A stretch of DNA of 64,000 nt from Lucifuga dentata (GCA_014773175.1 VXCM01001455.1:10043-74042), one strand, 5' to 3'. Positions 13,001-26,308 are shown, numbered from the stretch's first letter. A program made the numbers and translations. Notes: a model not told the origin generated them from the sequence alone.

Positions 13001-14338
13001 TCATGGAGGAAAGGCTTTCATTAAACTACACTAAACACTGGATAGTGATGTTAGTTAGGGCTCGTTTTAAATTATTACAGGACTTAGTTAGTATTCGCTG
13101 AATCCACCAAGAGCCACTTGTTTTAATAAAACGTCACCCTTTAAAAAGTGTTTGCCAACGCTCTACGAAACGTGTTGTGGTTGTGGAGCTCGATGGATTG
13201 GATAAATACCAAATTTTAAAAAGAACTTTATAAATTAGAAATGCACTTGAAAAATGTTTCATCCCATTTCTTGCAAAGCCTGAATATTTATCAGTATTTA
13301 TGAACATTTTTCAAAGTGTATCAAGTTTTTGCAATAAGGAAAATCACTTAGCGAGGACGAAAATCTGTCTTGAGAGCACTTGGTGAGTTCAAGGAAGCTC
13401 CGACGTCTGAGATTTATGGCTTGGCTGCAACTTTTTTAAACTCTACAACTGACCCGATTCTTTTACGCCGTCTGGGTTTGAATTTTTCCCACATATCGCA
13501 TTAGCTCATCAGTGCATCTGACAGTCAATTTTCAGATGTTGGAAGACCCTTGAATGCACCACAAATAAATAAACTAGGGGGCACTCTGAAAGTCCTGATT
13601 TTGCTTTTTTGCCAATATAAATCCAGCCTTTTACTAACATTACATTAAATTTAGATGCTTGATCATGCATATAATTTGTACAATGGTATGATCAGCATCT
13701 TATTCTGGATCGATATCTAAAGTTTTTCAAGATATCTTAAGATATATTTGATACTGCTGAATCGGCATCATCTCAGGTAGCCTCATGTTTGCAGCCTTAT
13801 ACTGTATAGCTGCCATAAATATGATCGCCGTCTGAGCATCCGTTTTAATCCACCAGATCCAGATCAATATCTGGATTTGGGCTAAATTACACCTGTTGAT
13901 AGTTACACATGCCTGAAGTTTTCTTGTTAAAGAAAATGAAAAGAGAAAATGTGATCTGCCTCAAAATGTAATTAATGCTTCCTTGGCCCAAGTGCAGCCA
14001 ATTTACAAAATTTCATCCAATTCCATCTTTTACTTTTGAGATCCTGCTGACAGATAAACAAGCACTGGTGAAAACAGCCTGCAACAGAATCTATAAGGAT
14101 CAATAAGTGATTATCAATAACTGATTGTACTGAGGAACAGGATACTGTGCCGGTGTTCTCCAGTCTTATGTCTCTCTCTCCCCTTCCACAGACTCCAAAG
14201 GAAGCCATCGTGGCTGCTTCAAAGTCTTTCTTCCAGACTCCTAAAACGCTGGGAAACATCGTCAGCGCCGTGCCAGCCGCCCGAAAAAGAGGCTCCGCCC
14301 AGAGGAGGCTAGACGTCGGCCATCCCCCGACCTGTTAA
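4100..14338 (+). CDS. e2f7: E2F7, atypical E2F transcriptional repressor (12 coding exons, 808 aa)
   Basis: Nuclear repressor of E2F target genes that acts without a DP partner. Coding exons: 4100-4195, 4576-4884, 5535-5694, 6138-6377, 7671-7826, 8043-8186, 8565-8750, 8875-8959, 10424-10760, 11495-11684, 12081-12457, 14192-14338. All have AG/GT borders and phases agree, giving 2427 bases including TAA. The start [11 protein letters not shown] matches the E2F7 N-terminus and separates it from E2F8. A conserved block around [18 protein letters not shown] lies at residues 79-96. DNA-binding domain 1 is about 150-222, with RRRIYDI at 192-198. Domain 2 is about 273-359, with RRLYDI at 324-329. Two winged-helix domains and no DP dimerisation or Rb-binding region define the atypical class. 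A basic NLS-like RKKRRR lies at 544-549. The C-terminus keeps the FFQTPKTLG and SAQRRL motifs of human E2F7. Human E2F7 is 911 aa; the shortening lies between domain 2 and the C-terminus. Introns hold a MITE (9787-10347), N gaps at 6079 and 12815, and no other gene. Very secure. Confidence 0.95.
9787..10347. mobile_element. TTAA foldback MITE, copy A (near full length, 0.56 kb)
   Basis: Located in the e2f7 intron between exons 8875-8959 and 10424-10760. The right end reads GATATGGTCCT followed by TTAA. The left end is diverged but shares GTTTGAGCCTAATATATTC. It carries the internal blocks of the family (ATTCCCCGGTGGAGACATA, and GGTAGGAAAAACA next to the AAATGATTGTCAGTAA arm). Orientation is opposite to copy I at 50032. 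It has no coding capacity. Confidence 0.8.
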
Positions 14339-14791
14339 AAGTCTGAGGTTAACTTGTGAGTGTGTGAGCATAGGACCTGTGAGAAACGTGCCAGTGCTTT
14401 GCTAGTTTATTATTGAATAATTTAAAAGTTTTCCTTACAAAATGAATAGGTTTCCATTTCAGAAAAATACTGTTACTTGAAATTGAATACTAAACGATGA
14501 AAGACTGAACTTTGTTTTTTTTTTTTTTTTTNTTTTTTTTTTTTTTTTGGTAAAACTTGTCTGTGTGCCTCATGGAATCAATCTGTGAAGCAGTATTGCT
14601 AATGTCACAGCACCCGCCTGTGGTGGGAGGTTGCTACTACCACATTCTCTCCTAAACATGATCCAGTTCTCTAATGTGTATTATAGGCCGATTGCTATTT
14701 ATATTTTAGCTAATATATGTTGATACAGGGACTGTAATTGAAAATTCATTTTTAGCACTAAGAATGTAAGTCTGAGTTTGAAATGTTAGCT

Positions 14792-14865
14792 GCCCCTCAC
14801 CCCTCACCCCTCCCCTCCCTCCTCCTCTTCCCTCTTCCTCTCCTCTTCCCTCTTCCCTCCCCTTC
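14792..14865 (+). repeat. Polypyrimidine tract (about 74 bases, nearly pure C/T)
   Basis: The tract has repeated CCCCTCA units followed by CCTCCTCTTCCC-type units, with only a few A bases. It sits within the presumed e2f7 3' UTR. Such tracts can bind pyrimidine-tract proteins in RNA, or form triplex or G-rich structures on the other strand; no function is shown here. Confidence 0.7.
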
Positions 14866-14978
14866 AGGGTTTGTTACGGTATCAAGGTATAATAGGAAGT
14901 AGCTGTTGATCCCTGGTTTACAAATGATGTATGGGATGATTTTAGATGTTCATATGAGGGGGGGGGAAAAAAAAAAAN

Positions 14979-15010
<32 letters not shown>

Positions 15011-15657
15011 CTAAAGCCTTAAGTTTAGCTTCTCGGTGGACATTTGATGCATTTATCCAGGCATGGTCGAGACAAACGTTACCGGTGCTATGAGCGTTTC
15101 CAACCATATTGTTTGTGGTTAAATGCCAAACCGACGACTCAAGGACAACGTGACGTGACGATGCTCTCAGGTACTTGAATAACCGACTTGTGGCTTTAGC
15201 AGAGAATTCTACAGCGATATCGAGTACTGTAATTCATTTTTTAAAATTCTTTATTAATCCAGGGAACATAGACTGAATTGATGTGCTGTTTTTCCAGTCG
15301 CACCTCGATCCACACTGATGTAGTTTCATCAATGCAGGCTTTGGAGCTTCTAAGCAGGGATGTGGACTCAAGTCTCATGACTTGAACTGGACGCGAGTCA
15401 TTACATTACTCTTGACCTTATCAGAAAAAGACTTGCAGCTCAGCTTTCTTTGACACCACTGACTGATTAAAATAGACAAACAAATATTTGTTTTATCACC
15501 ATATCTGTGTATTTTCATTAAATTACATAACATACCTAGAAAGTAATAAATACAATTTTTTTTTTACCACAATTTGTATAAATCAATTATACAAATTATT
15601 ACTGTTAATAAATTCAGTTGAGCGCATTATGACTTGTTTAGGACTTGAAACAGAGAT

Positions 15658-15856
15658 TTTAAAGGACCATACTGGGTGGTTTTGCAGGTTTAAGCCCAAT
15701 ATATACAACCCACATCTATGGTACATTACTGAAAACCAATTTCCAAAACATAAACCCTACTTTTTTCAAAACTCCTAATCTTTTAAACTGAAATGTTCAG
15801 GTGATAAACCCACCTTAAAATTCAAAGTTTCACCGATCACCGGTATGGTCCTTTAA
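15658..15856. mobile_element. TTAA foldback MITE, copy B (short, about 200 bases)
   Basis: It begins TTTTAAAGGACCATACTGG and ends CCGGTATGGTCCTTTAA, so both terminal inverted repeats are present around a much shortened centre. It lies in the presumed e2f7 3' UTR, so the transcript could carry a hairpin. Confidence 0.8.
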
Positions 15857-16405
15857 GATTGTGACTTGACTTCCAACTTGCCTCTCTTAACTTGGGCCTT
15901 GAGACTTACAAAACAACTTGGCCCCACCTCAGCTTTTGTAACATGATCACAGATTCGTACTAGCAACCCTGTGGTCATGAGCCCACTCTCCCACCCAACA
16001 TGCTGGTGCTTTGTGCAGAGAACCCACTGTGAATCATTCAGGAGAGCTCCGTCACACCAAAGGGTGCAGAGTGGATCCACGCTGATCTGTGGGTGTGGAG
16101 TCAATAATGTACAGTTTTATGTCTGATTATTTTTGTACGTTTTGCTCATAGTATCATTTAATACTTTCATATACAGAATGTTTAATGCTGCTTTATCTTT
16201 TTTTAAAAATATTAACTATTGCACTGCTAGTTTTAGTGTATTTTTTTCTGCTGATCTACATCTTCACTGTAGCTCTGCTCTCTACAAACTGTTTTTCTTC
16301 TGTATTACAAGCTCTGTCATTAAAAAGTATAATATGCCGATCATCTTTGCTACATGCTTTTTTTCATTTAACAAATGGACAATGTTTTTAAGGTTTCATA
16401 AATAA

Positions 16406-18060
16406 ATTTAATTTTTCATTGGTTCAGTCATGCCGATTCACTCCCAGTGATATTACTGTGGTTGGACTCCTGGTGTTACAGAGAAGGTCAAAGGTCACAG
16501 CTTTCCCCAGCAGGGCCTGTGTGATGCTGTTTTCTCAGGTCAGAGGGTCATGTTGATGCTTCTTGATAGAGCGCTCTTTAATTCCAAACTCCAAAAACTT
16601 TTTCACCTACAGTTTTGTAATTTCCACATCTTTTTTTTTTTTTTTTTTTNTTTTTTTTTTTTTTTTTTAATAAATGAGCAACACATACAAAACTGTAAAC
16701 TGTTGCATGTATGATAAACATAAAATTTTCTTCCTGCTTTTGTTTTAGCTTGGTGAATATTTATAGCTTTTCTTTGTTATGCAAACATTTCTCCATGTGT
16801 CTGAAACCGTTAAGCCATATTTTATTACATTCTGTGTCCAGCAGGTGGCAGGCTCGACTTCCAATCAAGGCTCACTGATTTTACTGTCAGAAGCTATAAA
16901 CAGCTTTTGTATCCTAATTTCCACTGTTCACACTATGTAAACTATAAACTATGTACACTATATAAATACAGATGCTCTTTCTGAAAGTTTCCTTGTGTAA
17001 AATTTTAATATTTGTGGTAGTTTAATCCTTATGTTTTTGATCTGTCACTAAAATCCTTTAGTCACTTATGGAGGCTGCCATTGGCATATGTTGCTATAGT
17101 AACGTGGATGTAGAAATTGATTCGAGGTAAAAACAAGGATATAAAGATTATAATTTTAGTGAGCAAATATGTTAAGTAGCTATGAATAAAAAGCCATTTT
17201 CAACCATGTCTCTTGTCTTTGAGGATTGTCTGGGTCAACTTGTCTCCTTAAAGGGACGGGTCACTGCAAGTCAATACAAAGTCATTCTGAGTGGTCACTT
17301 TAATTTGTCACCTATCTGTATTTCAAACTCAAGGCCAGAACTGGCTCTTGGCATCATTATGTCCAGCCTGTGAAATGATTTTGAAATTCTATTAATATAG
17401 GTCTGGGTCCATAAGTACAGGGTTGTTGTGTTTTGCACCTCTGTGCCACCGTACATAAGAGACATCAGAAGAGAGAACACCGCGTCATAGTGTTTAGTCT
17501 CATAATGAACTTGCAGCAAAGAAAAGATAGCAGCTTCCTGGTGTAGGCAAACAAGTCTTACAAAACCCCCAAGACATCTAAAGGATGAGACAACTGCAAT
17601 TGTGTTTTGTTTTTGTAATCATAATTCAACCTGATTATATTTAGATTTTTGTCTTTTAAAACATTTTATGAAATTATGTGGTTTAACAATGTATAGCATA
17701 AACCTGCAATACACTGATACTGCAAATATTTTTACATTCCCCAGCAGTACGTGAAAGCAGCAGTTGAGTTCTAACCCCACGGTTAAACTCGGATCATAAT
17801 TGTGTATCATCATCATTATTATATATGACATGTTCTTTATCAAATTAGTCGGGGTCAGTAATGTTATATAAACCCAACAGAATACAACTATACAAACAAT
17901 AACCATATGTAACTGCAAACACTGTAAAAATTCATATGCCTTCAATACTCCAGAGAAAATTTCCGACAGTACTTGAAAGCAGCAATGTTGAGTTCACACC
18001 TCTCGGTTAAACCACACCCTCCAGCCAGTAAATATGTGTAATATGTGGCACAGCAGCGTC
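16406..18060. other. Intergenic DNA between e2f7 and csrp2
   Basis: I recognise no gene here. It contains a T-homopolymer gap (N at 16650) and AT-rich sequence. A diverged direct repeat has units near 17697-17788 and 17905-18012, described separately. Confidence 0.5.
17697..18012. repeat. Diverged direct repeat just upstream of the putative csrp2 first exon
   Basis: Two related units share CAGTACGTGAAAGCAGCAG / CAGTACTTGAAAGCAGCAA, then TTGAGTTC and a block ending CGGTTAAAC. The first core is at 17745-17788 and the second at 17967-18012, so they are offset by about 223 bases. Similarity extends weakly upstream (AACTGCAAACACTG versus ACTGATACTGCAAAT). It may be an old local duplication of a promoter-proximal element. 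Confidence 0.6.
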
Positions 18061-18168
18061 ATTTTCATAAAAACTCTGCAGACATAACAGCTGGATACAC
18101 AAAAGACATCTTCGCCTGGAATCTTTTCATTTTAACATCTGGAACTTACCTGCAACACGTTTATTAAG
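18060..18168 (+). promoter_or_regulatory. csrp2: Putative csrp2 core promoter and noncoding exon 1
   Basis: A TATA-like CATAAAAAC at about 18066 is followed by roughly 100 bases ending TTTATTAAG then gtaatt (18168/18169), a plausible donor. A CACACCC box lies just upstream. The csrp2 coding start is in an exon whose acceptor is at 20570, so an upstream noncoding exon must exist; this is the best candidate I can see. No transcript evidence. Confidence 0.3.
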
Positions 18169-20129
18169 GTAATTATTAATTTATTAATTTATCGTAAAAC
18201 CCAAATTCGTATAGATTTTGCGAATTATTAACGGGCTGCAAAGGTTAAACGGAGATATTTTGCTCATTTTTACCACTAAATGTACGACTTTTTTCGATGT
18301 TATTTGAAAACCTGCTGAAAAACAGATTTATGTTTTTATGCGTATATTTGCAGGTTCTCTGCAAAATAAATTCTGTGCATTTTTGTGAGAAAATTTAAAT
18401 ATGAGTGTATGTTCTAGAAAAACTAAACTAGCAAAGTTTAAGTAACACAAAACTCTGAATTTAATAAATAATCAGTATAATTAGAATATTAGAATATAAA
18501 AAAGTTAACTTTTTTAATTTTAATTAATTTTTACGTTTAAATTTTAACATGTTAAATTACTTAGCCATCATTATGTAACAAGTAAATACATCTTGGCACT
18601 GTTTACTTCACGACTAGAATTGACAGTAATGTAAAAACTGACAATTTGATACATTTATTAATTTAATTAGAAATACTTGATGTTGCCTTCATAGCTTTAT
18701 AAATAAATAGTGAACAATAGCCTTGTTTTTAAGACTTGCATATTGTTTTTTTTCCAGAGATTTAATTTGTCCAGATTATTGATTATACATGATTTAAGTC
18801 ATTAGGTCATTGAATGCATCCCTACATGGCTTCCAGCAACAAATAGTGATAAAATCAGAGGTCAGGGAAGTCATAATACTGCTAAAGGGTTTATTTTAGC
18901 AGTGGGAAATATAACTATGAATGGAGAAAATATTACACCTATGGAGTTAGGCTGATTTTTATTGGAAACCAAATAATTCTCCATTTAAAGGAAGCAATAT
19001 CCCAAAGTTTCCACTTGGATTTAATAGGTACACTGATGCATCCAGCCATTAAATGCTGCTAATTTGCTTTCAGTGGGAAGCTTAGTGAAATACAAAATAC
19101 TTGGCAATAGATTTACAAAATCCAAAGATCCTGAATATTAGCACAAATATTGGGTATTATTCCAGTCTAAAAATACCAGTACTGGCTTCAACAAAACCCT
19201 AATTCCTACTAAAACTCCTAATATAATTACTACTTACAAGAAAATGATTGTTATGAAGCTCAACTACATTAATTTTATCCTATAAACATATATAATCACT
19301 ATAATTTTTGCTGTACAACTCAACTGCCATGCTTGATCTGTCCTCATGTTTGGACCTGTCCTACAACCTGTAACACAGCTGGAAGGAAAGGCTGAGCGTC
19401 CGACATAATTAATACCTTCTATCCTTTTGTGGTTTCTTTCTAATTAATGAAAAATTACAGCTCTATCCAACTTATGATGTAGGATGTTATTTTTGTCCTG
19501 TTTGAAAGCTCAGCGATGGCCTCTCGCACAGTTTTAAAGAGCAGGGAGTCTGTAATTACAGGCACATTGCTTTGGGTGGTGACAACAGTGTTTAACTCAC
19601 ACTCAATCTTCTTCTTCTTGGCAATGTTGGGTTTGTGTCCTGCAGCCACAGCTCATCAAACAACAAAAGCCCTAAGGCGAGGCTCCTAACATTCCTCTGG
19701 GTATTAGCCACTGCCTGTTGTTTAGTTGTTTATTTACCTGTTTTTCAGGCTGGTGGTGCAGATTTCCAGCAAACAAACAGATGAAGCTCCTCTGCCACAA
19801 TGGTGTCATTGGTGTGGGAAAAAAAAATCAGTTCCAGGCACTGTGTGGATTTCCAGTAGTAAAAAGCATTTCATGGATGAGTTTACAGCATTAAAAACAA
19901 TAAAAAGCACCTACAGGTATCAGCTATCTGCCTTCATCATCAGAATGCTCTGAAAGCCAAACTGAATTGGCCTAATTATCAAATCCTGACACCTGTGCCA
20001 CAATCAGAGTTCCCAGAGTGCTCCAGGTGAGCAAGTATACCTCACGTCTCTTCCAGATGGAGCTAAGAATGACATTAAACACACACACAAAGCCACTAAA
20101 AACAAGCAACAAAACACTCAGATGTAATT

Positions 20130-20375
20130 TAAACCGACATGGATGCTCGGTGGTTAAACACCGTGTGGAGTTTGCATGTTCTTTGCATGCATTTCCAAAG
20201 ACATGTTCATCACTTTGGATCATTTAGGCTCAATCTATGATCTTAACATAACTCTCTCCATAACTACTATTGATGTGCCCTTGAGCAAGGCACTTACCCC
20301 CTAGTTTCTCCATTCGAGCTTATCAGGGGCTGAGTAGAGAAGGTTGAGTGTGAATGTGTGCAACATTGTGAACAT
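20130..20375. mobile_element. Degenerate fish short interspersed repeat
   Basis: The run CGTGTGGAGTTTGCATGTTCT, the later CCAAAGACATG and the segment GCCCTTGAGCAAGGCACTTA with GTGTGAATGTGTG resemble short repeats that I recall as abundant in teleost genomes. It lies in the csrp2 5' intron, and family assignment is uncertain. Confidence 0.45.
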
Positions 20376-20579
20376 AAAGCAGACATTATTCTTTCATCTT
20401 CTACTCTCTTCAATGAATAGACTCTTTTCGTTTGAGACATCAGAGAGTAGAAGCAGAACAGAAACAGGATCAGAGGGAGACGCGGGCATCTTTGACGATC
20501 TGATTCCGGCAAACTAACCCTGCCTCAGATCCTTCGTCCTTTCATGTTATTGATCTCCGTTTCCTTTCAGAATCACACG

Positions 20580-20899
20580 ATGCCAAACTGGGGAGGAGGC
20601 AACAAGTGCACGGCGTGCCACGGCACCGTGTACCACGCAGAGGAAGTGCAGTGCGACGGGAAGAGCTTCCACAAGTGCTGTTTCCTCTGCAGTAAGTGAA
20701 ACAGACACGACAACATGAAACACAATTTGTGATCAAGATGACGAACGTCCTCTTGACTGAGAGGACGGTCCGTTCTGCTCAAGCTGTGGAGACTCGTGCG
20801 AGATGATGGACAGGAACAGAGACGGGGTGAAGTCAGAGGAAAGACTGGCGATCTCTGTTTCGCCCCTCTGCGACTCATTCACAGAAAATTGCTGCTGAC

Positions 20900-20943
<44 letters not shown>

Positions 20944-23900
20944 TGCTGCTCGTCAGAGTTCACGGCTCTTTGTTAATTTGGCGGATGGGTGGGTGGCTTG
21001 AAATGTCAGAAGACGTCCGTACAAAGACCTGACCTGAAGCGAAGGATAATACAGATGCTTCCATTTAGTGCCGCTGCGATCAACAAAAGACCAAAGTCAT
21101 CTGAGCCGCTAAAGATGAGTTTATGTTTTCCAGTGGATCCCTGACAATGACGGCTTTGTCTGACACTCCCACTCAGGAGATGACGAGCAAAGGGATTTGA
21201 CGCCCTTGACTCTCCTTCCCCCTTTCCCTCACTTTCCTGATTCGACATTCATTATTCGTCATTTCATTCTGTACAAGAATTTGTTTACATGCTAAGGCAG
21301 CGATGACATGCGATGATAAATGACGACTGGAGGAATCTGGAAACGCTTCTGACAAAAACGCAACCAGCATCGAAAGTGATTTACGGTCATGAGGACTAGA
21401 AGCCAATTAAATGTACATGCATTTTCAGAAAACCAAATCTCTGACTTCAGAAGCGTTTGGCCATGAGATCACAGAGGCGGAAACAAAGACAATGAACCAA
21501 TAAAAAAAGAATGGAAGCATTTTTCAACAAGGCCACATAACCAGTCATGTGATCTGTTAGACAAGCTGCAGATGGTCAATGCGTGAAGAATTCCACCAAT
21601 CCAATCCATAGTTTCTTAACAGACTGGATCCTTTTTGAAATACTCAAGCTTGTTTTATTTTTTATTTTTTGGCTGAAATGGATGCATACATCTCAGGAAA
21701 TCAAATGGTTATACATACATACATATATCTATGTAAAGAAACAATGAGCAGAATGTGTTCAGCCAATGAAGGTTTGATTTCTCTAACAGCTTCTATGTTC
21801 TGTTGCTGTTCCAAATTGCAATAAAGTAGAATGAAAGGGGTTTGAGAGCCTCTAAAGTGATGTGATTTAATGACATTTAGTTCAAAGAAGGGGGAAAAAA
21901 AAGAGGAAGCTGGACAATATATACCCTCCCATCACTGATTTCTTTCCTGTTATATCATGTTTTTTTCCTGTGTAAATTATTTTCACATTCAAATGGCAGG
22001 AGAAATACAAGCTGCACAGGTTTAACAGAAACCTCAAAGGCTCAACAAAACGTTTAAAGAGGAAAGTATAGGGAAAGATGTAGACAGTACATGCATCAAG
22101 AGGATTCTTTTTGCGTTTGAGACAAAGAATAAGGCTGGAAATTTCTTCTTCACATGGATCGTAGTTGCATTAATGGCGGCTGATTGAAGCATGGCTTTTT
22201 ATTTGACCTTTTACAGCATCATCTCATCTCTTCCTGGAAACAGAAAAGTTTGTTTCTCTGAGAACAATTCAGCAATGTCCTGATCACAGAGAGATATGTG
22301 TATAAGCCAACAATGTGACTTCATTACAATCTCATGTGTGTGTGTATGTGTGTCCTCAGTGGTCTGCAGGAAGGGATTAGACAGCCACACACTGGCAATC
22401 CATGACCAGGAGATCTACTGCAAGTCGTGCTACGGGAAGAAGTACGGTCCCAAAGGCTATGGCTATGGGCAGGGGGCGGGAACGCTCAACATGGACCGAG
22501 GAGAGCGGCTGGGAATCAAACACGAACAGTAAGCGGGACTTCTGCATGAGAGCTGAGTGTTATAGTTTGGGCTCAAACATGCAAAACCGCTGGTATGGTC
22601 CTTTAAGCCTAAAAGGCCTGGGAATGAGACCACTCATCCAATAAAACACCCAAAGCCCTGAAGCAGAAGTTAGACCGCCTGTGTCCATATGTGCATTTTC
22701 ACACACGTGCAGGCATGACGCACGATTATAACAGGAAACAAACAGGAAACCAGAGCGTCGCACACCTGTTTAAGACTGTTTATGCCGCTGCAGACATCAG
22801 GTGATTATTGTTATGAAAGAGCTGATTATGTTAGCAGCAGGATCCCAGTCGGCCTCGCTCACCCGCCTCTCTGTCCTCCGGCACAAAGGGCTTCATTCAG
22901 GGGCTGCGGGGGCTGCCGGTTCCCCTTCGGTAAGCACAGCTCCAGGGCCTCAGGGTGCCCTGCTCACTTTCCCACCCTTGGGTGAAGAGGGAACTATGAG
23001 AGGAACATGAGACTGAAGTTTACTGTTTGAACCGGTGGCAATTTTTAAATTTGTCCTATACACAATCTCTTTACCCTCAATTCAATTTGACATTTGTCTG
23101 TGGAAACTTTAGGATACCCTTTACAATTTAAAATGAAGTTCCATAGGTTTGAACAAAATAACTGTGTAGATAAATACATGCTGGGTCTCTCAGAATGTAA
23201 AAGATTAAGGCTTATAGGACCATACCAGTGAGTTTGCATGTTTAAACTCAACATATGCAAACATCTTACATTACTGACAATTTCCAAAACATAAAACCAC
23301 ATTTTAATTTTACTGTTATTTTTTCAAATGCCTAATCTTTCAAAATTAAGTGCTCAGGTGATACATACACCCTTAAAATTCAATGTTTCATCTTCATATT
23401 TTGCACGATTGTAGAAGGTATAGTCATTTTAATTTCTCGGTAAAAGCCATCTTCTCCTGGGACTATATTTCCTGGTGGAGATCTACATTGTTTTCTATGT
23501 GGCTCCGTGTTAGATCGGTTAAATAGAGCTGCATGGAAGACAATGTAGGAAATATAGTCCCAGGAGAAGACGGCTTTTACTGAGAAATTGAAATTAACAT
23601 CCCTTGTACAATTGTGCAAAAGTGTTAGAAGATGAAAAATTGAATTTTAATTTGTGTGTATCACCTGACTAAGACAAAAAAACTTACTAGACGTCGTGTT
23701 TGCTGGATGAACTGAAACTAATAGCAGTCTGCAGTTAAGCCAAGTCCTCAAATGACAAAACAACGACCCTTTTCCAGCCTTGAGCTTTAAGATTTTGGAG
23801 ATATTAAATGATTAGCTGATACAACAGTTCTTCTTTCCTTTATCTATCCCCTCCTTTTTTTCAGGACACAGACTCACAGACCCACCACCAACCCAAACCC

Positions 23901-26269
23901 TTCCAAATTTGCCCAGAAGTTTGGAGGTTCAGAGAAATGCGCCCGGTGCGGTGACTCAGTTTACGCAGCTGAGAAGGTCATGGGCGCCGGCAAGGTGAGC
24001 ATGTTTCCACAGGTATGAGAAGTGATGTCATCCATCATTCTGGCTCATCGTTCATATTCAGATGTTCAGGTTGCGAAAAGTCTGACATGTTTGACGTCAG
24101 GATTCACGTATCATCTTTACAACTGCTGACAAATTTCACAAATAGATTCCAGACTCAAAATGTGACTCAAACCTCTAATCCTGGTAGGAACGCTTTAGGC
24201 CAAATCATAAACCGCATCATGAAAAGCGTCAAGCTTGATTGAAAGTGTTGGTTTTTTGCGATGCTGGATCAGATGTAGGCGGTCTGGTGTGGTTTCCATG
24301 GTTTCCTAATGAGAGAACGCAAATCCTGCCTTTCTGATTGAAGTCATTCCATAAAGTTTGGATCCGAGCTTCCAAACAGCTGGTGTTGATTGTGCGAGGC
24401 TGTCTGGACATGGGGACTCAAGCAGATGTTGATCTCTCTCTCTTTCTCTCTCTCTCTCACACACACTTTACAGTAAATAAAGTCACGAGGCTAAAGACAA
24501 ACACACAAAGTCCTCTGTTCATGTGATCTTTTTGTAGAGGAGGAAAAGATTGATGTGCTCTCAGGATCTTCTTTTTCCTCATTTTGCTGTTGCTGATCAC
24601 GTGGATTTACATCTAAACTGATTGATAGCGGTGACTGTTTTAAAGGATTATACCACCATTTTGCATGTTTGAGCCTAATATATTATCCATCATTGCGAAC
24701 AAGATGTATATTCAGTTTTTTTTTTTAAGTTATGTAATTTTAGTGTTTAAGCGCAATAAAAAGTGTGGAGTGAATGTATGTCTCCACCGGGGAATATAGT
24801 CCCCGGTGTTTATCAAAAAATTTAAATGACCATGACTTAATAATTTTTTGTAACTATTAGCAGGTGAAACATTGATTTTTAAGGTGAGTGTATTGCTGGA
24901 ATATTTGATTTTGAAAGATTAAGAGATTTTGCAAAATATCAGGAAAGCTGGAACATGGTTTTATCCTTTGGGAAATGATTGTCAGTAACGTAACATGTAT
25001 GAAAATTGAATATATTAGGATCAAACCAAACATGCAAAATGGCCGGTATGGTCCTTTAAAAATCTCCAGGCTGAACTCGCTTCTTATGCTGCGATCCTTC
25101 GTATTCAGAACTCTGAAAGTTCCATGTCGATCCTCCAGAGTTTGGATATAAATGCATTCCAATGCTTCTGACTGGAAAAACATGGCAAATGGATAAAATA
25201 AATGGCAACTTTGCACTTTTGAATGAAATATTCTTCAGTATCCCTTTTCTATTAACTTGTGTACCATGAAATTCCTTTTTCACTGGCCCTTTGCTCAACA
25301 AAGGGCCAGTGAAGCGTGGGATAATTGGGGGAATATAGTCCCAAAAGAAGACCTGCGTTGTGAGATAATATTTTTGTGTTAATTCTGTACAAGCTTAAAG
25401 AATGAAGTCAGGATAATGCACAAAGACAGACTTGAGTAATAAACATGAGCTGAATGATGTTAAGTCTTTCTTGTCGTCACACAGCCGTGGCACAAGAACT
25501 GCTTCCGCTGTGCAAAGTGTGGAAAGAGCCTCGAGTCGACCACCCAGACCGAGAAAGACGGAGAAATCTACTGCAAAGGTGAGAATAAACTCACAGCCAT
25601 TGATATTTGAATTCATGGAATTTTGCCAATGATGCCTGAAAATACAAGCCTTAAAAGTCTCTTAAAAAGATCCATGTTATAGTTTAGGAGGGAAGATGTC
25701 ATCTGAACCAATAACAGGAAACAAACCCAAAATGATTATAGGTACAATAAGACAAAATTTGGCATGTTTGTCTCTAAATGAACCAAATATAATACCTATA
25801 AAATCAAGACTTGAGCTACAAAATGGATTTCAACAAAGGGACGTTAGGTTTTATTCTCCCATGATTCAGCTGAGTGTTATTTACCGGCACTTCCTGTCCG
25901 GTAAATACGTGTTTGGAGGCGCCGACATGCTGCTGACTCATGTTGCAGGAAGAAGCTCCAGCTGACAGAATGTCTCATTGTGTCAGGCCTGTTAGCTGTA
26001 AATCATCCTGAAAGACGAGAAAACAACAATTTAAGCTAAATTGCATTATTACAACAACCAGAATCTCAGTCGATATCTCTGATATCATCTGATGTCACAA
26101 TATCGATGATGATATCGACCAAAATGGAACCACATTGTTATGGAGTTAAGAGCCCCTATAGGCTGATGATGTCATTTTATCAGCAGAAACAGAACCGGAT
26201 GAACTGGCTCTTGTGTATCAAAAACACAAACATACATTCACACACACACATCCCAGGTGAGTGTTTTTA

Positions 26270-26308
<39 letters not shown>

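Larger units (their letters stand above)
14339..16405 (+). other. e2f7: Probable e2f7 3' UTR
   Basis: This is noncoding sequence after the e2f7 stop. It ends at an AATAAA-containing stretch near 16400, a plausible poly(A) signal, though earlier ones could be used. It holds N gaps inside homopolymers at 14532 and 14978, a C/T-only tract at 14792-14865 and a complete small foldback MITE at 15658-15856. Its true extent needs transcript data. Confidence 0.45.

Noticed and set aside
20733..21032. Open frames over the (CT)n run after the first csrp2 coding exon
   Set aside because: They are simple-repeat translations (Arg-Glu or Leu-Ser repeats), not genes.
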